Below are positions 47,501 through 58,954 of a stretch of DNA of 64,000 nt, one piece after another. The position numbers and the translations under genes are program-made. Within the stretch, counting starts at the first letter, position 1; each line of letters begins with the position of its first letter. The stretch is from Kosakonia sacchari SP1 (GTDB lineage: Bacteria; Pseudomonadota; Gammaproteobacteria; Enterobacterales; Enterobacteriaceae). The notes beneath the pieces were generated by a model. The model was not told where the DNA came from, did no database searches, and was given only the letters and a program-made list of their open reading frames with translations. The DNA lies in contig NZ_CP007215.2 of the NCBI RefSeq assembly GCF_000300455.3, positions 434,001-498,000 on the forward strand. The letters run 5' to 3'.

Positions 47501-48359
47501 CGGCCAGACGCGGGTGGACTTTACCGGCTGGCCGGATTTGCAACTGCGCTGTGCGGAGTGCTGGCTGTGGGGGCAAAAATATGGCCGCATCGATGGTGAT
47601 TTCGCCATTCAGGGCGATACGCTGACGCTGGCAAACGGCCTGGTGGACAGCGGCACTGCGCGGCTTACCGCCGATGGTGAATGGGTCAATCGTGAAGGCG
47701 CGGAGCGTACTTCACTGAAAGGTGTGCTGCGCGGCGAGAAAATTGATTCCGCAATGGGCTTCTTTGGCGTACCGACGCCGGTGCGTGATTCGTCGTTTGA
47801 TATTAATTATGACCTGCACTGGCGCAGCACTCCGTGGCAACCGCAGGAAGAGTCACTTAATGGCATCCTGCGTACGCGTCTTGGCAAAGGCAAAATTACC
47901 GATATCAGCACCGGCCATGCCGGGCAGTTGCTACGCTTGTTCAGCGTCGACTCGCTGTGGCGTAAATTGCGTTTTGACTTCAGCGATACCTTCAGTAGTG
48001 AGGGGTTCTGGTTTGATTCCATTCGCAGCACGGCGTGGATCAAAGACGGTGTGCTGCATACCGACGATACGCTGGTGGACGGCCTGGAGGCGGATATCGC
48101 CATGAAAGGCTCGGTGAATTTAGTGCGCCGCGAGCTGGATATGGAAGCGGTGGTTGCGCCAGAAATATCCGCGACTGTCGGTGTGGCGGCGGCCTTTGCC
48201 GTTAACCCGATTGTCGGTGCGGCGGTGTTTGCCGCCAGCAAAGTGCTGGGACCACTGTGGAACAAAGTCTCGATTCTGCGCTACCGCATTACCGGCCCGG
48301 TTGATCAGCCGCAAATCAACGAAGTCCTGCGCCAGCCGCGTACGGACAAAAAGCAATGA
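44550..48359 (+). CDS. yhdP: YhdP, AsmA-like phospholipid-transport protein
   Basis: Very large inner-membrane-anchored periplasmic protein of the AsmA-like group; with TamB and YdbH it forms bridges that carry phospholipids to the outer membrane. It has 1269 residues: one N-terminal helix (about 4-27) followed by repeated beta-strand DUF3971-type units and a C-terminal AsmA_2 domain. A hydrophobic alanine/valine-rich stretch near the end (SATVGVAAAFAVNPIVGAAV) is conserved. I chose GTG at 44550 because AAGGAGAG precedes it; a TTG seven codons upstream is less likely. Also called TlpA-like in old annotations. Confidence 0.93.
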   Translation: MRRLPGILLLTGATLIVIAALLVSGLRLVLPHLDSWREPILARITAQTGVPVSASQIQARWENFGPELDVRDINAMLPDGGELSVKRVTLALDVWQSLLHMRWQFRNLTFYQLVAHSNTPLQRNDTGEPITTDRISDLFLRQFDHFDLRDSRISFLTLSGQRAELAIPQLTWLNGNDRHRAEGQVSLSSLTGQHGIMQVRMDLRDDNGLLNNGRVWLQADDIDVKPWLAKWMQDKVALDSARFSLEGWMTLSKGVVESGDVWLKKGGASWQGNNTQHRMTVDNLTAHVSRQQQGWQFDVPVTRIAIDDHPWPQGALSFAWVPAQEVGGASSVRSDELRVRASNLELSGLEGLLPIAQKISPELYDIWHTMQPRGKLEQLALDIPLQATEKTRFHAQWQDIAWQQWELLPGVEHLSGTLAGSVENGRLTADIAQAKMPYKTVFPAPLEIEKGVATLNWQNNEHGFQLDGRNIDVQANALRARGDFRYLQPQGDEPWLGILAGINVTDAGQAWRYFPENLMGKALVAYLSSSIKGGQTQDATLLFGGNPKLFPFKHNEGQFEVSVPLRNATFAFQPDWPALQNLDIDLDFLNDGLWMKSSKVALGGVTASNLTANIPDYVKEKLLIDADINGPGKAVGPYFKETPLHDTLGSALDELQIDGDVSARLHLDIPLDGEQTVAKGDVALNNNSLFIRPLNSTLKNLSGKFSFENGTLKSEPLQATWFNQPVNLDFSTTEGDKAYQVAVNLNGNWQPAKTGVLPPQLNDALRGSIAWKGDVGVELPHRGGTTYKVNIDGDLGSLASTLPPPLDKPAGKALPLKVKVEGNLHSFDLTGNAGGNNHFNSRWLLNNKLTLDRGIWTSDSRTLPPLPEQAGLELNLPPMNGAQWLGLFRQGVANNVSSATTFPQSITLRTPALTLGGQQWNNLSIVSQPQDSGSTIEAQGREISGTLTIHDNAPWQAAIRYLYYNPSNAPPDDNDISSPSTLLRGQTRVDFTGWPDLQLRCAECWLWGQKYGRIDGDFAIQGDTLTLANGLVDSGTARLTADGEWVNREGAERTSLKGVLRGEKIDSAMGFFGVPTPVRDSSFDINYDLHWRSTPWQPQEESLNGILRTRLGKGKITDISTGHAGQLLRLFSVDSLWRKLRFDFSDTFSSEGFWFDSIRSTAWIKDGVLHTDDTLVDGLEADIAMKGSVNLVRRELDMEAVVAPEISATVGVAAAFAVNPIVGAAVFAASKVLGPLWNKVSILRYRITGPVDQPQINEVLRQPRTDKKQ

Positions 48360-48364
48360 TTTGA

Positions 48365-49888
<1,524 letters not shown>

Positions 49889-49897
49889 CGCTTTTCT

Positions 49898-49921
49898 CAC
49901 CCTCTTCGCAAGAAGGGGGTG
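49898..49921. terminator. Hairpin between convergent tldD and aaeR
   Basis: A 10-bp stem CACCCTCTTC/GAAGGGGGTG (one wobble pair) with a GCAA loop sits in the 39-base gap. Neither side has a T-run, so termination strength is uncertain. Confidence 0.45.
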
Positions 49922-49927
49922 ACTCCT

Positions 49928-50851
49928 TCACACGCTGCGTCCCTGCATGCCCTGATACACCTTTGCCACTTCAATAAAGTACTCCGTCAGATAGTTAATA
50001 CACACCTGCACTTTCAGCGGCAGCTTATCTTTTTCGGTATAGAGCGCATAAACCGGGCGCGGATCCGACTGGTAGCGCGGCAGCAGGATCTCAAGTTGAC
50101 CGCTGTTGATCTCGTCGATCACCCACATTAATGGCACGAAGGCGATCCCGGCACCGGCGGTCAGCCATCGCGTGAGCGTCATCGGATCGTTAGTGACAAA
50201 ACGTCCTTGCGGGATAAGCCGCGTGGCGATCCCTTCTGGCGCCACCAGCTCAAATTCATTATCCGGACGCACGCTGTATTCCAGCCATGAGTGGTTAACC
50301 ATATCCGCAGGCTTTTCAGGAATGCCATACTGGGCGAGGTAGCTTTTTGCCGCGCAAACTACCATTGGCATCGCGCCAAGACGGCGGGAAAAGAGGCTGG
50401 AATCCTGCAGTGCGCCGACGCGGATCACCAGATCCAGACCGTCAGCAATCAGATCCGGCGCCGGGATCCCTGTGACGAGGTTTACCGACAGACCTGGATG
50501 CTCTTTGAGCATATCGGCGGTCATTTTTGCCAGCACATTTTGCGCCATGGTTGAAGAACTGCCAATGCGCAGCGTACCGATTGGGGTGTTGTTAAAGGCG
50601 TAAAGCTGTTCGTGAACGTCCTGCACTTCATGCAGCATCCGGCGGCAACCCTGGTAGTAAATCTTCCCCGCTTCGGTGAGGCCCAGGCTGCGCGTGCTGC
50701 GGTTCAGCAGCTTTACCTGCAACTCATCTTCCAGTTTGGCGACGGTCTGGCTGATGGAGGAAACACTCATTTGTAGCTGTCGGGCGGCGGCGGTAAACGA
50801 ACCTAATTCCACCACTTTGGCAAACACCGACATGCGTTTTAGTCGTTCCAT
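49928..50851 (-). CDS. aaeR: AaeR, LysR-family regulator of aaeXAB
   Basis: Transcriptional activator of the divergent aromatic-acid efflux operon, responding in E. coli to p-hydroxybenzoate and related acids. It has 307 residues with an N-terminal winged helix-turn-helix (about 1-60: FTAAARQLQMSVSSISQTVAKLE) and a periplasmic-binding-like effector domain (about 90-295). It reads away from aaeX across a 178-base spacer, the usual LysR layout. Confidence 0.94.
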   Translation of the reverse strand: MERLKRMSVFAKVVELGSFTAAARQLQMSVSSISQTVAKLEDELQVKLLNRSTRSLGLTEAGKIYYQGCRRMLHEVQDVHEQLYAFNNTPIGTLRIGSSSTMAQNVLAKMTADMLKEHPGLSVNLVTGIPAPDLIADGLDLVIRVGALQDSSLFSRRLGAMPMVVCAAKSYLAQYGIPEKPADMVNHSWLEYSVRPDNEFELVAPEGIATRLIPQGRFVTNDPMTLTRWLTAGAGIAFVPLMWVIDEINSGQLEILLPRYQSDPRPVYALYTEKDKLPLKVQVCINYLTEYFIEVAKVYQGMQGRSV

Positions 50852-50869
50852 TATTCACTCTGAGTTAAA

Positions 50870-50885
50870 AGTGATTTAGATCACA
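50870..50885. promoter_or_regulatory. CRP-like site in the aaeR-aaeX spacer
   Basis: AGTGA-TTTAGA-TCACA fits the CRP consensus TGTGA-N6-TCACA at nine of ten positions. It lies 19 bases upstream of the aaeR start and 145 upstream of aaeX. The spacer also contains an A+T-rich segment (50883-50940) likely to hold the aaeXAB promoter and LysR-type sites. Confidence 0.6.
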
Positions 50886-51029
50886 TAATATAGATAACAG
50901 CATAACAGTTACGTTAATATACTATCTATTAAGAATATTCACGTCACTCTCGCCTGGCTCTCCTTGCCCTTACTCCTGCGGTGACGTTAGAACGAATTGT
51001 CACCTGCACGCTGTCTAATCAAGGTCAAC

Positions 51030-51233
51030 ATGAGTCTGTTTCCCGTCATCGTGGTGTTCGGTTTGTCGTTCCCACCGATTTTTGTCGAATTAATTTTGTC
51101 ATTGGCGATCTTCTGGCTGGTGCGCCGGGTGCTGGTCCCTACCGGGATCTATGACTTTGTCTGGCACCCGGCGCTGTTTAACACTGCGCTGTATTGCTGC
51201 CTTTTTTACCTGCTGTCGCGCCTGTTTGTTTGA
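51030..51233 (+). CDS. aaeX: AaeX, small membrane protein of the aromatic-acid efflux operon
   Basis: A 67-residue DUF1656 protein with two hydrophobic helices (about 8-27 and 45-65). Its function is not defined but it always precedes aaeA. ATG at 51030 follows AAGG and matches the E. coli length; the longer frame from 50997 is not supported. It ends 7 bases before aaeA. Confidence 0.93.
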   Translation: MSLFPVIVVFGLSFPPIFVELILSLAIFWLVRRVLVPTGIYDFVWHPALFNTALYCCLFYLLSRLFV

Positions 51234-51240
51234 GGTAGAA

Positions 51241-52173
51241 GTGAAAACACTAACAAGAAATATCTCTCGCACCGCTATCACTATGGTGCTGGTAATCCTG
51301 GCGTTCATCGCGATTTTCCGCGCCTGGGTTTATTACACCGAATCGCCCTGGACGCGCGACGCGCGCTTTAGTGCCGATGTCGTGGCTATCGCGCCAGATG
51401 TCACCGGGCTTGTCACCGCCGTCAATGTGCATGACAACCAACTGGTGAAAGAGGGCCAGGTGCTGTTCACCATCGATCAACCGCGTTACCAAAAAGCGCT
51501 GGCGGAAGATGAAGCAGACGTTGCCTATTACGAAGCGCTGGTGGCGGAGAAACGCCGTGAAGCCGGGCGTCGTAACCAACTGGGTGTTCAGGCCATGTCA
51601 CGTGAAGAGATCGACCAGGCCAACAACACCCTGCAAACCGAGCTGCATCAATTAGCCAAAGCACAAGCAGCCCGCGATCTGGCGAAGCTGGATCTGGAGC
51701 GCACTATCATTCGTGCACCAGCCGATGGTTGGATCACCAACCTAAATGTGTACGCCGGTGAATTTATTACCCGGGGTTCCACCGCGGTGGCGCTGGTGAA
51801 ACAACACACGTTCTACGTGCTGGCGTATATGGAAGAGACCAAGCTGGAAGGCGTGCGCCCCGGTTATCGCGCGGAGATCACCCCGCTTGGCAGCAATCTG
51901 GTATTAAAAGGCACGGTGGACAGCATCGCCGCAGGCGTCACGAACGCCAGCAGCAGTAATGACAGCAAAGGTATGGCGACCATCGATTCCAACCTTGAAT
52001 GGGTGCGGCTGGCGCAGCGTGTGCCGGTACGTATTCGTCTCGACAAACAACCAGGCAATCTGTGGCCGGCGGGCACCACCGCGACGGTGGTGGTGACGGG
52101 AAAATCCGATCGTGATGAAAGCCAGGATTCGTTCTTTCGCAAAATGGCGCATCGCCTGCGTGAGCTGGGGTAA
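51241..52173 (+). CDS. aaeA: AaeA, membrane-fusion subunit of p-hydroxybenzoic-acid efflux
   Basis: Periplasmic adaptor of the HlyD/EmrA type that works with the AaeB pump. It has 310 residues: an N-terminal membrane anchor (about 11-28), a biotinyl-lipoyl-like half motif [19 protein letters not shown], a helical hairpin and a second lipoyl half ([17 protein letters not shown]). The start is GTG at 51241, after GAGG; a longer frame upstream overlaps aaeX and is unlikely. Confidence 0.95.
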   Translation: MKTLTRNISRTAITMVLVILAFIAIFRAWVYYTESPWTRDARFSADVVAIAPDVTGLVTAVNVHDNQLVKEGQVLFTIDQPRYQKALAEDEADVAYYEALVAEKRREAGRRNQLGVQAMSREEIDQANNTLQTELHQLAKAQAARDLAKLDLERTIIRAPADGWITNLNVYAGEFITRGSTAVALVKQHTFYVLAYMEETKLEGVRPGYRAEITPLGSNLVLKGTVDSIAAGVTNASSSNDSKGMATIDSNLEWVRLAQRVPVRIRLDKQPGNLWPAGTTATVVVTGKSDRDESQDSFFRKMAHRLRELG

Positions 52174-52178
52174 TCGCT

Positions 52179-54146
52179 ATGGGGCTGTTATCCATTGCCA
52201 GCCAGCATTTGCGTTTTGCTTTCAAGCTGGCCTTTGCCGTGGTGCTGGCACTGTTTGTTGGCTTTCACTTTCAGCTTGAAACCCCGCGTTGGGCGGTATT
52301 AACCGCGGCGATTGTCGCGGCGGGCCCCGCTTTTGCCGCCGGTGGCGAGCCCTATTCCGGGGCGATTCGCTACCGGGGGATGTTGCGTATTGTCGGCACC
52401 TTTATCGGCTGTATTGCCGGGCTGGCCATCATTATTATGCTGATCCGCACCCCGCTTCTGATGTTAATGGTGTGCTGTGTCTGGGCCGGGTTTTGTACCT
52501 GGCTCTCGTCGCTGGTGCGTGTTGAAAACTCTTACGCCTGGGGGCTGGCGGGTTACACCGCGTTGATTATTGTTGTCACTATCCAGACGGAACCCCTGTT
52601 GGCACCGCAATATGCCGTTGAGCGGTGCAGTGAAATCGTGGTGGGCATTCTCTGCGCCATTGTCGCCGATCTGCTCTTTTCTCCGCGCTCCGTCAAACAG
52701 GAAATTGACCGCGAGCTGGATAGCCTGCTGCTGGCCCACTATCAACTGATGCAGTTGTGTATTAAGCATGGCGATAGCGAAGAGGTGGACAACGCCTGGG
52801 CTGCGTTGGTGCGCCGTACCACTGCACTTGAAGGGATGCGCAGCAATCTGAATATTGAGTCTTCCCGTTGGGGACGCGCTAACCGCCGTCTGAAAGCGAT
52901 CAATACCCTGTCGCTGACGCTGATCACCCAGGCGTGTGAAACGTATCTGATTCAGAACACTCGCCCGGAGCTTATCACTGATACGTTTCGCGAGCTGTTT
53001 GCCGAGCCGGTCGAGAACGTGCAGGAGATGCACAAGCAGTTAAAAAGAATGCGTCGGGTCATCGCCTGGACCGGTGAGCGGGAAACGCCGGTCACGATTT
53101 ATAGCTGGGTGGGTGCGGCGACCCGCTATCTGCTGCTGAAACGCGGTGTTATTGGCAACGCGAAAATCAGCGCCGTTGAAGAAGAGGTATTGCAGGGCGA
53201 AGTAGTGGTGAAAGCCGAATCAGCTGAACGTCATCATGCGATGGTTAACTTCTGGCGCACCACGCTTTCTTGCATGCTGGGCACGTTGTTCTGGCTGTGG
53301 ACTGGCTGGACTTCCGGCAGCGGTTCGATGGTGATGATCGCGGTAGTCACGTCGCTGGCGATGCGTCTGCCGAACCCAAAAATGGTGGCGAAAGACTTTA
53401 TCTACGGCATGTTATGGGCGCTGCCGATTGGTTCGTTCTATTACCTGGTTATTCTGCCATCGACGCAACAAAGCATGCTGCTGCTGTGTATTAGCCTGGC
53501 GGTACTGGCGTTCTTTATCGGTATTGAAGTGCAAAAACGGCGGTTGGGTTCAATGGCGACGCTGGCGGGGACCATTAATATTCTGGTGCTTGATAATCCG
53601 ATGACCTTTAAATTCAGCCAGTTTCTTGATAACGCGCTGGGGCAGCTGGTTGGCGTGGTTCTGGCGATGGTTGTGCTTTTGCTGGTGCGTGATAACTCGC
53701 AAGCGCGCACCGGGCGCATGTTGTTGAACCAGTTTGTTTCCGCTGCCGTTTCGGCGATGACCACGAATACCGCGCGCCGCAAAGAGAACCACTTGCCCGC
53801 GCTGTATCAACAGCTTTTCTTGCTGCTGAATAAATTTCCAGGTGATATCGCGAAGTTCCGTCTCGCGCTGACGTTGATTATTGCGCACCAGCGCCTGCGG
53901 GATGCGCCTGTGCCGATCAATGATGATCTTTCGGCGTTTCATCGCCAGTTACGGCGTACGGCGTCACAAGTGATATCGGCGGGCAGCGACACGAAACGTC
54001 GTCGTTACTTCACCCAGTTACTGGAAGAACTGGATATTTACCAGCACAAGCTACATCACTGGAACGCGCCGCCGCAGGTTACCGAGCCGGTAAACCGGCT
54101 AACAGGTATGTTGCACAAATACCAACATGCGCTGACCAGCAGTTAA
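52179..54146 (+). CDS. aaeB: AaeB, p-hydroxybenzoic-acid efflux pump
   Basis: Inner-membrane transporter of the aromatic acid exporter (FUSC) family, thought to act as a metabolic relief valve for aromatic carboxylic acids. It has 655 residues, as in E. coli, with two sets of about five to six hydrophobic helices (residues 10-165 and 355-500) separated by a soluble domain. It follows aaeA by 5 bases and ends the aaeXAB operon at a strong terminator. Confidence 0.95.
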   Translation: MGLLSIASQHLRFAFKLAFAVVLALFVGFHFQLETPRWAVLTAAIVAAGPAFAAGGEPYSGAIRYRGMLRIVGTFIGCIAGLAIIIMLIRTPLLMLMVCCVWAGFCTWLSSLVRVENSYAWGLAGYTALIIVVTIQTEPLLAPQYAVERCSEIVVGILCAIVADLLFSPRSVKQEIDRELDSLLLAHYQLMQLCIKHGDSEEVDNAWAALVRRTTALEGMRSNLNIESSRWGRANRRLKAINTLSLTLITQACETYLIQNTRPELITDTFRELFAEPVENVQEMHKQLKRMRRVIAWTGERETPVTIYSWVGAATRYLLLKRGVIGNAKISAVEEEVLQGEVVVKAESAERHHAMVNFWRTTLSCMLGTLFWLWTGWTSGSGSMVMIAVVTSLAMRLPNPKMVAKDFIYGMLWALPIGSFYYLVILPSTQQSMLLLCISLAVLAFFIGIEVQKRRLGSMATLAGTINILVLDNPMTFKFSQFLDNALGQLVGVVLAMVVLLLVRDNSQARTGRMLLNQFVSAAVSAMTTNTARRKENHLPALYQQLFLLLNKFPGDIAKFRLALTLIIAHQRLRDAPVPINDDLSAFHRQLRRTASQVISAGSDTKRRRYFTQLLEELDIYQHKLHHWNAPPQVTEPVNRLTGMLHKYQHALTSS

Positions 54147-54151
54147 TGCCA

Positions 54152-54179
54152 AACCGACGCCAAAAGCGTCGGTTTTTTT
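54152..54179 (+). terminator. aaeXAB terminator
   Basis: Perfect 9-bp stem AACCGACGC/GCGTCGGTT with a 5-base loop and a run of seven T, directly after aaeB. It separates the dehydrogenase gene downstream from the efflux operon. Confidence 0.92.
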
Positions 54180-54228
54180 ATGGCTATACTTTCTAAGAGT
54201 TTTTATAAACTGCAGATCAGGAGGACAA

Positions 54229-55683
54229 ATGACAACGCAGTCACTGCAGGACAATGCGCTTTTTCAGACCGGCTATCTGGTGGATGGGGTCTGGAAAACG
54301 CTGGATACCACATTTGACGTTCTGAATCCGGCTACGGGCGAAACTATCGCGAAAGTCGCCAAAGCAGGCAAGAAAGAGACAGAAGAAGCCATTGCCGCCG
54401 CAACGCGCGCTTTTCCCGCATGGCGGGCGAAAACCGCGAAAGAGCGCTCGACCATTTTGTACCGCTGGTATGAATTGATCATTGAAAACAAAAGCTGGCT
54501 TGGCAGATTGATGACCACTGAGCAGGGCAAACCATTGAAAGAAGCTGAAGGTGAAGTCGACTATGCCGCCAGCTTTATTCAGTGGTTTGCTGAGCAGGCG
54601 AAACGCGCCAACGGTGAAATTATCCCGCCCATCAAACCCGGCTCACGCATTCTGGCGACGCGAGAACCCATTGGCGTGGTAGCCGCGATTACGCCGTGGA
54701 ATTTCCCAATGGCGATGTTGACCCGCAAGCTTGGGCCCGCCCTGGCTGCAGGCTGTACCGGCGTTATCAAACCGGCAAATAACACGCCGCTTAGCGCTTT
54801 TGCGTTGCTGGCGCTGGCGAAAAAAGCCGGTGTGCCGGACGGCGTGCTGAACGCCGTTGCCGGGAACACGTCTGAAATCAGCGATGCGATTATGGCCAGC
54901 CATGACGTGCGCAAAATCTCGTTCACCGGCTCGACGGCGGTGGGAAAAACGTTGGTGCGCAACGCGGCTGAAACCATGAAAAAAGTGTCGATGGAGCTGG
55001 GAGGGAATGCGCCTTATATCGTGTTTGAGGATGCTGACATTGACGCGGCGGTGCAGGGTGCTATCGCCAATAAATTCCGTAATGCGGGGCAGGTGTGCGT
55101 CAGCGTCAACCGCTTCTACATCCATGAATCTGTCTACGATACCTTTACGCAAAAACTGACAGAGGCAGTTAATGCATTAAAAGTGGGGAATGGTCTGGAT
55201 GAAGGGGTGGTTGTCGGACCGCTGATTGAACGCGCTGCGGTGGACAAAGTGCGCGAGCACGTCGACGATGCCGTCGCCAAAGGGGCGAAAGTATTGGCCG
55301 GCGGTAAACCGCACAGCCTCGGCGGAAACTTCTGGCAGCCAACGGTGCTGGGTGATTGCAGCGATGGCATGAAACTGGCGCAGGAAGAGACGTTTGGTCC
55401 GGTAGCTGCCTGTTTCCGTTTCACCAGCGAAGAGGAGGTGGTGCAGCGTGCCAATGCAACACCGTTTGGTCTGGCCGCCTATTTCTATACGCAGAACCTG
55501 CAGCGGGTATTCCGCGTTTCGCAGGCGATCGAAAGCGGCATGATTGGCATTAACGAGTGCGCGGTATCAACGGAGCTGGGGCCGTTTGGCGGGGTGAAAG
55601 AGTCTGGTCTCGGTCGGGAAGGTTCGGTGCTGGGGTTGGAAGAGTTTCTGGAAGTGAAAACTCTGCACCTTGGGGGATTGTAA
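54229..55683 (+). CDS. GabD-like NAD(P)-dependent succinate-semialdehyde dehydrogenase
   Basis: A 484-residue aldehyde dehydrogenase of the GabD branch, the likely reaction being oxidation of succinate semialdehyde to succinate. Motifs present are TPWNFP (155-160), KPAN (181-184), FTGSTAVG (232-239), catalytic base E256 in MELGG, and nucleophile C290 in NAGQVC. The second cysteine seen in GabD-type CVC loops is a serine here (CVSVN). It has its own strong AGGAGG ribosome site 4 bases before ATG and lies after a terminator, so it is probably transcribed alone. It is absent from this place in E. coli K-12. Substrate is inferred, and other semialdehydes are possible. Confidence 0.87.
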   Translation: MTTQSLQDNALFQTGYLVDGVWKTLDTTFDVLNPATGETIAKVAKAGKKETEEAIAAATRAFPAWRAKTAKERSTILYRWYELIIENKSWLGRLMTTEQGKPLKEAEGEVDYAASFIQWFAEQAKRANGEIIPPIKPGSRILATREPIGVVAAITPWNFPMAMLTRKLGPALAAGCTGVIKPANNTPLSAFALLALAKKAGVPDGVLNAVAGNTSEISDAIMASHDVRKISFTGSTAVGKTLVRNAAETMKKVSMELGGNAPYIVFEDADIDAAVQGAIANKFRNAGQVCVSVNRFYIHESVYDTFTQKLTEAVNALKVGNGLDEGVVVGPLIERAAVDKVREHVDDAVAKGAKVLAGGKPHSLGGNFWQPTVLGDCSDGMKLAQEETFGPVAACFRFTSEEEVVQRANATPFGLAAYFYTQNLQRVFRVSQAIESGMIGINECAVSTELGPFGGVKESGLGREGSVLGLEEFLEVKTLHLGGL

Positions 55684-55727
55684 TCATGTGGGCGGCGTTT
55701 GCCGCCCTGTTGGGCTGATGGCGGAAA

Positions 55728-55997
55728 ATGAATATCTACACTTTCGATTTTAAACATATTGACGATCAAAGTGCTTTCTACCGCGAGTTTAGCCGCCAGT
55801 TCGCTATTGAGCGCGAGAAAGTTCACGATCTGGATTCCCTGTGGGACACGGTGATGGATGGTGCGCTGCCTTTGCCGCTGGAAATTGAATTTATTCATCT
55901 GCCGGAAAAACAGCGCCGCCGTTTTGGCGCGTTGATCCTGCTATTTGATGAAGCGGAAGAGGAGCTGGAAGGCGAGCTGCGGTTTAATGTGCGGTGA
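55728..55997 (+). CDS. yhcO: YhcO, barstar-like protein
   Basis: An 89-residue acidic protein of the barstar family, whose founding member inhibits the ribonuclease barnase. The barstar fold motifs are visible in [21 protein letters not shown] and the acidic ending [16 protein letters not shown]. No barnase-like gene is adjacent, so its partner is unknown. It shares direction with the upstream dehydrogenase across a 44-base gap; the ribosome site is weak. Confidence 0.88.
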   Translation: MNIYTFDFKHIDDQSAFYREFSRQFAIEREKVHDLDSLWDTVMDGALPLPLEIEFIHLPEKQRRRFGALILLFDEAEEELEGELRFNVR

Positions 55998-56005
55998 GCG
56001 AAGGC

Positions 56006-56032
56006 AAAAAAAAGCCCCTGACAGGCAGGGGC
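56006..56032 (-). terminator. Terminator after yhcN copy 1
   Basis: Stem GCCCCTG/CAGGGGC with a 5-base loop; the minus strand continues with a run of eight T. On the plus strand it lies just past yhcO but lacks a T-run. Confidence 0.85.
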
Positions 56033-56058
56033 AAGTCGTCGGACAAGACGACGAGGGT

Positions 56059-56322
56059 TTATTTATACAGTTCAGCCGTAACGTGGGTGCTATCACCCGT
56101 ACGCGCTTCAATAATACGGTAGCTGCTCGCGCCAGCCTGATCGGCTTTAGCAGAGAGCTCCTGGCGAATGTCCATCGGGACGCCCGCTCTTTGGGAAATA
56201 GAAACACTGCCGATGGATTGCAGGTTGCTGGCTTGATCACTGTTAACAAGCGTTGCGGCGCTTGCGCCGAAAGAGATCAGTGATGCAAGGCCAAGGGATG
56301 CGATGATGAGATTACGTTTCAT
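56059..56322 (-). CDS. YhcN-family (DUF1471) periplasmic stress protein, copy 1
   Basis: An 87-residue secreted protein of the DUF1471/BhsA-McbA family, members of which respond to acid, peroxide or biofilm signals. The signal peptide is about 1-22 (MKRNLIIASLGLASLISFGASA). The mature domain ends in the family motif ASSYRIIEARTGDSTHVTAELYK. It is a tandem paralogue of the next gene, about half identical by eye and with the same length. It lies 102 bases after copy 2 with an inverted repeat between. Confidence 0.88.
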   Translation of the reverse strand: MKRNLIIASLGLASLISFGASAATLVNSDQASNLQSIGSVSISQRAGVPMDIRQELSAKADQAGASSYRIIEARTGDSTHVTAELYK

Positions 56323-56342
56323 TGTCTGTCTCCTTAAAAGAG

Positions 56343-56396
56343 ACTCAACGGCGAGAAGGATTAAACTGCTTTTTTTTGTGCCTGGTGCCGTTGAGT
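56343..56396 (-). repeat. Inverted repeat between the two yhcN copies
   Basis: Perfect 10-bp arms ACTCAACGGC (56343-56352) and GCCGTTGAGT (56387-56396) enclose 34 bases with an eight-base T/A run. It lies in the leader of copy 1 and after the stop of copy 2. It is not a plain terminator; it may set the relative expression of the two genes. Confidence 0.65.
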
Positions 56397-56424
56397 GACG
56401 GTTAGATAGGGTTATCGGTAAAAC

Positions 56425-56688
56425 TTATTTATACAGCTCTGCGGTGGCGTGCCACTGGTCGCCGCTACGTGCTTCAATGATGCGGTAAGCTGACGCACCT
56501 TGTTCTTCCGCTTTTTTGCTCAGTTGCGCGTTCATGTCCATCGGTGATGCGGTGACAGAACCGATAGAAACAGTACCCAGTGACTGGCGAGATTGCGCCT
56601 GTTCCGCGTTGATGGAGTCCGCCGCGAAAGCGCCAAATGACAGGGCTGAAAGGATACTCAGTGTTGCAACGGTTGATTTGATATTCAT
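56425..56688 (-). CDS. yhcN: YhcN, DUF1471 periplasmic stress protein, copy 2
   Basis: An 87-residue protein with signal peptide about 1-22 (MNIKSTVATLSILSALSFGAFA) and the DUF1471 domain ending ASAYRIIEARSGDQWHATAELYK. It is closer to E. coli YhcN than copy 1, so the gene symbol is given here. In E. coli YhcN is linked to acid and peroxide response. A GAGGTAAGAGAC stretch before ATG gives the ribosome site. Confidence 0.9.
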   Translation of the reverse strand: MNIKSTVATLSILSALSFGAFAADSINAEQAQSRQSLGTVSIGSVTASPMDMNAQLSKKAEEQGASAYRIIEARSGDQWHATAELYK

Positions 56689-57069
56689 GTCTCTTACCTC
56701 GTCGTATTCTTTTCTTTAAATTTTTCGCAGGGTCTTGTTTCGTGACCCTCATCACAAAATCAAGTATACACTAGTCACGCAAATAATTAATACCAAGCTA
56801 ATTATAACTATGATGAATGGGAATAGGATTTGCAGTTTTATATTGCAGAAAAGCATAAAAAAAAGCGCTCAGGTAAAAATTTAGTTAGCGATAGTTAAGA
56901 AAATCATATGGATAGATGAATTTGATTTTTTGTGCGGTGGTATACGCTGGGAAAGTGAAGTGAAACCATAAATCGCACTAACTGCTAAGTTAGCGGTAGG
57001 GGAAAAGTCGAGTTATGGGGCAAAAAGCCAAACATTCCCCCGCGAACGAAGCCGGGGGAGAGGCGCTAA
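56689..57069. other. Spacer between yhcN copy 2 and argR
   Basis: A 381-base A+T-rich gap. The left part should hold the yhcN promoter; TATACT (on the minus strand near 56763) is a possible -10 but no -35 is certain. The right end holds the argR 3' hairpin. I see no gene. Confidence 0.5.
57020..57060 (-). terminator. argR 3' hairpin
   Basis: A 7-bp stem CCCCCGG-type (TCCCCCG at 57036-57042 with CGGGGGA at 57053-57059) with a 10-base loop lies just after the argR stop; the minus strand continues to GGCTTTTTGC about ten bases on. Probable terminator, weaker than others here. Confidence 0.55.
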
Positions 57070-58888
<1,819 letters not shown>

Positions 58889-58914
58889 GCCTTGTTGTCC
58901 TGCACGTGCGGGAA

Positions 58915-58947
58915 GAAAAAACCGGAGCCTGTTGCTCCGGTTTTTTT
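58915..58947. terminator. Bidirectional terminator between mdh and degS
   Basis: Stem AAAAAACCGGAGC/GCTCCGGTTTTTT with a 5-base loop; A-run before and T-run after make it work in both directions for the convergent mdh and degS. Confidence 0.92.
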
Positions 58948-58954
58948 ATGGAAC

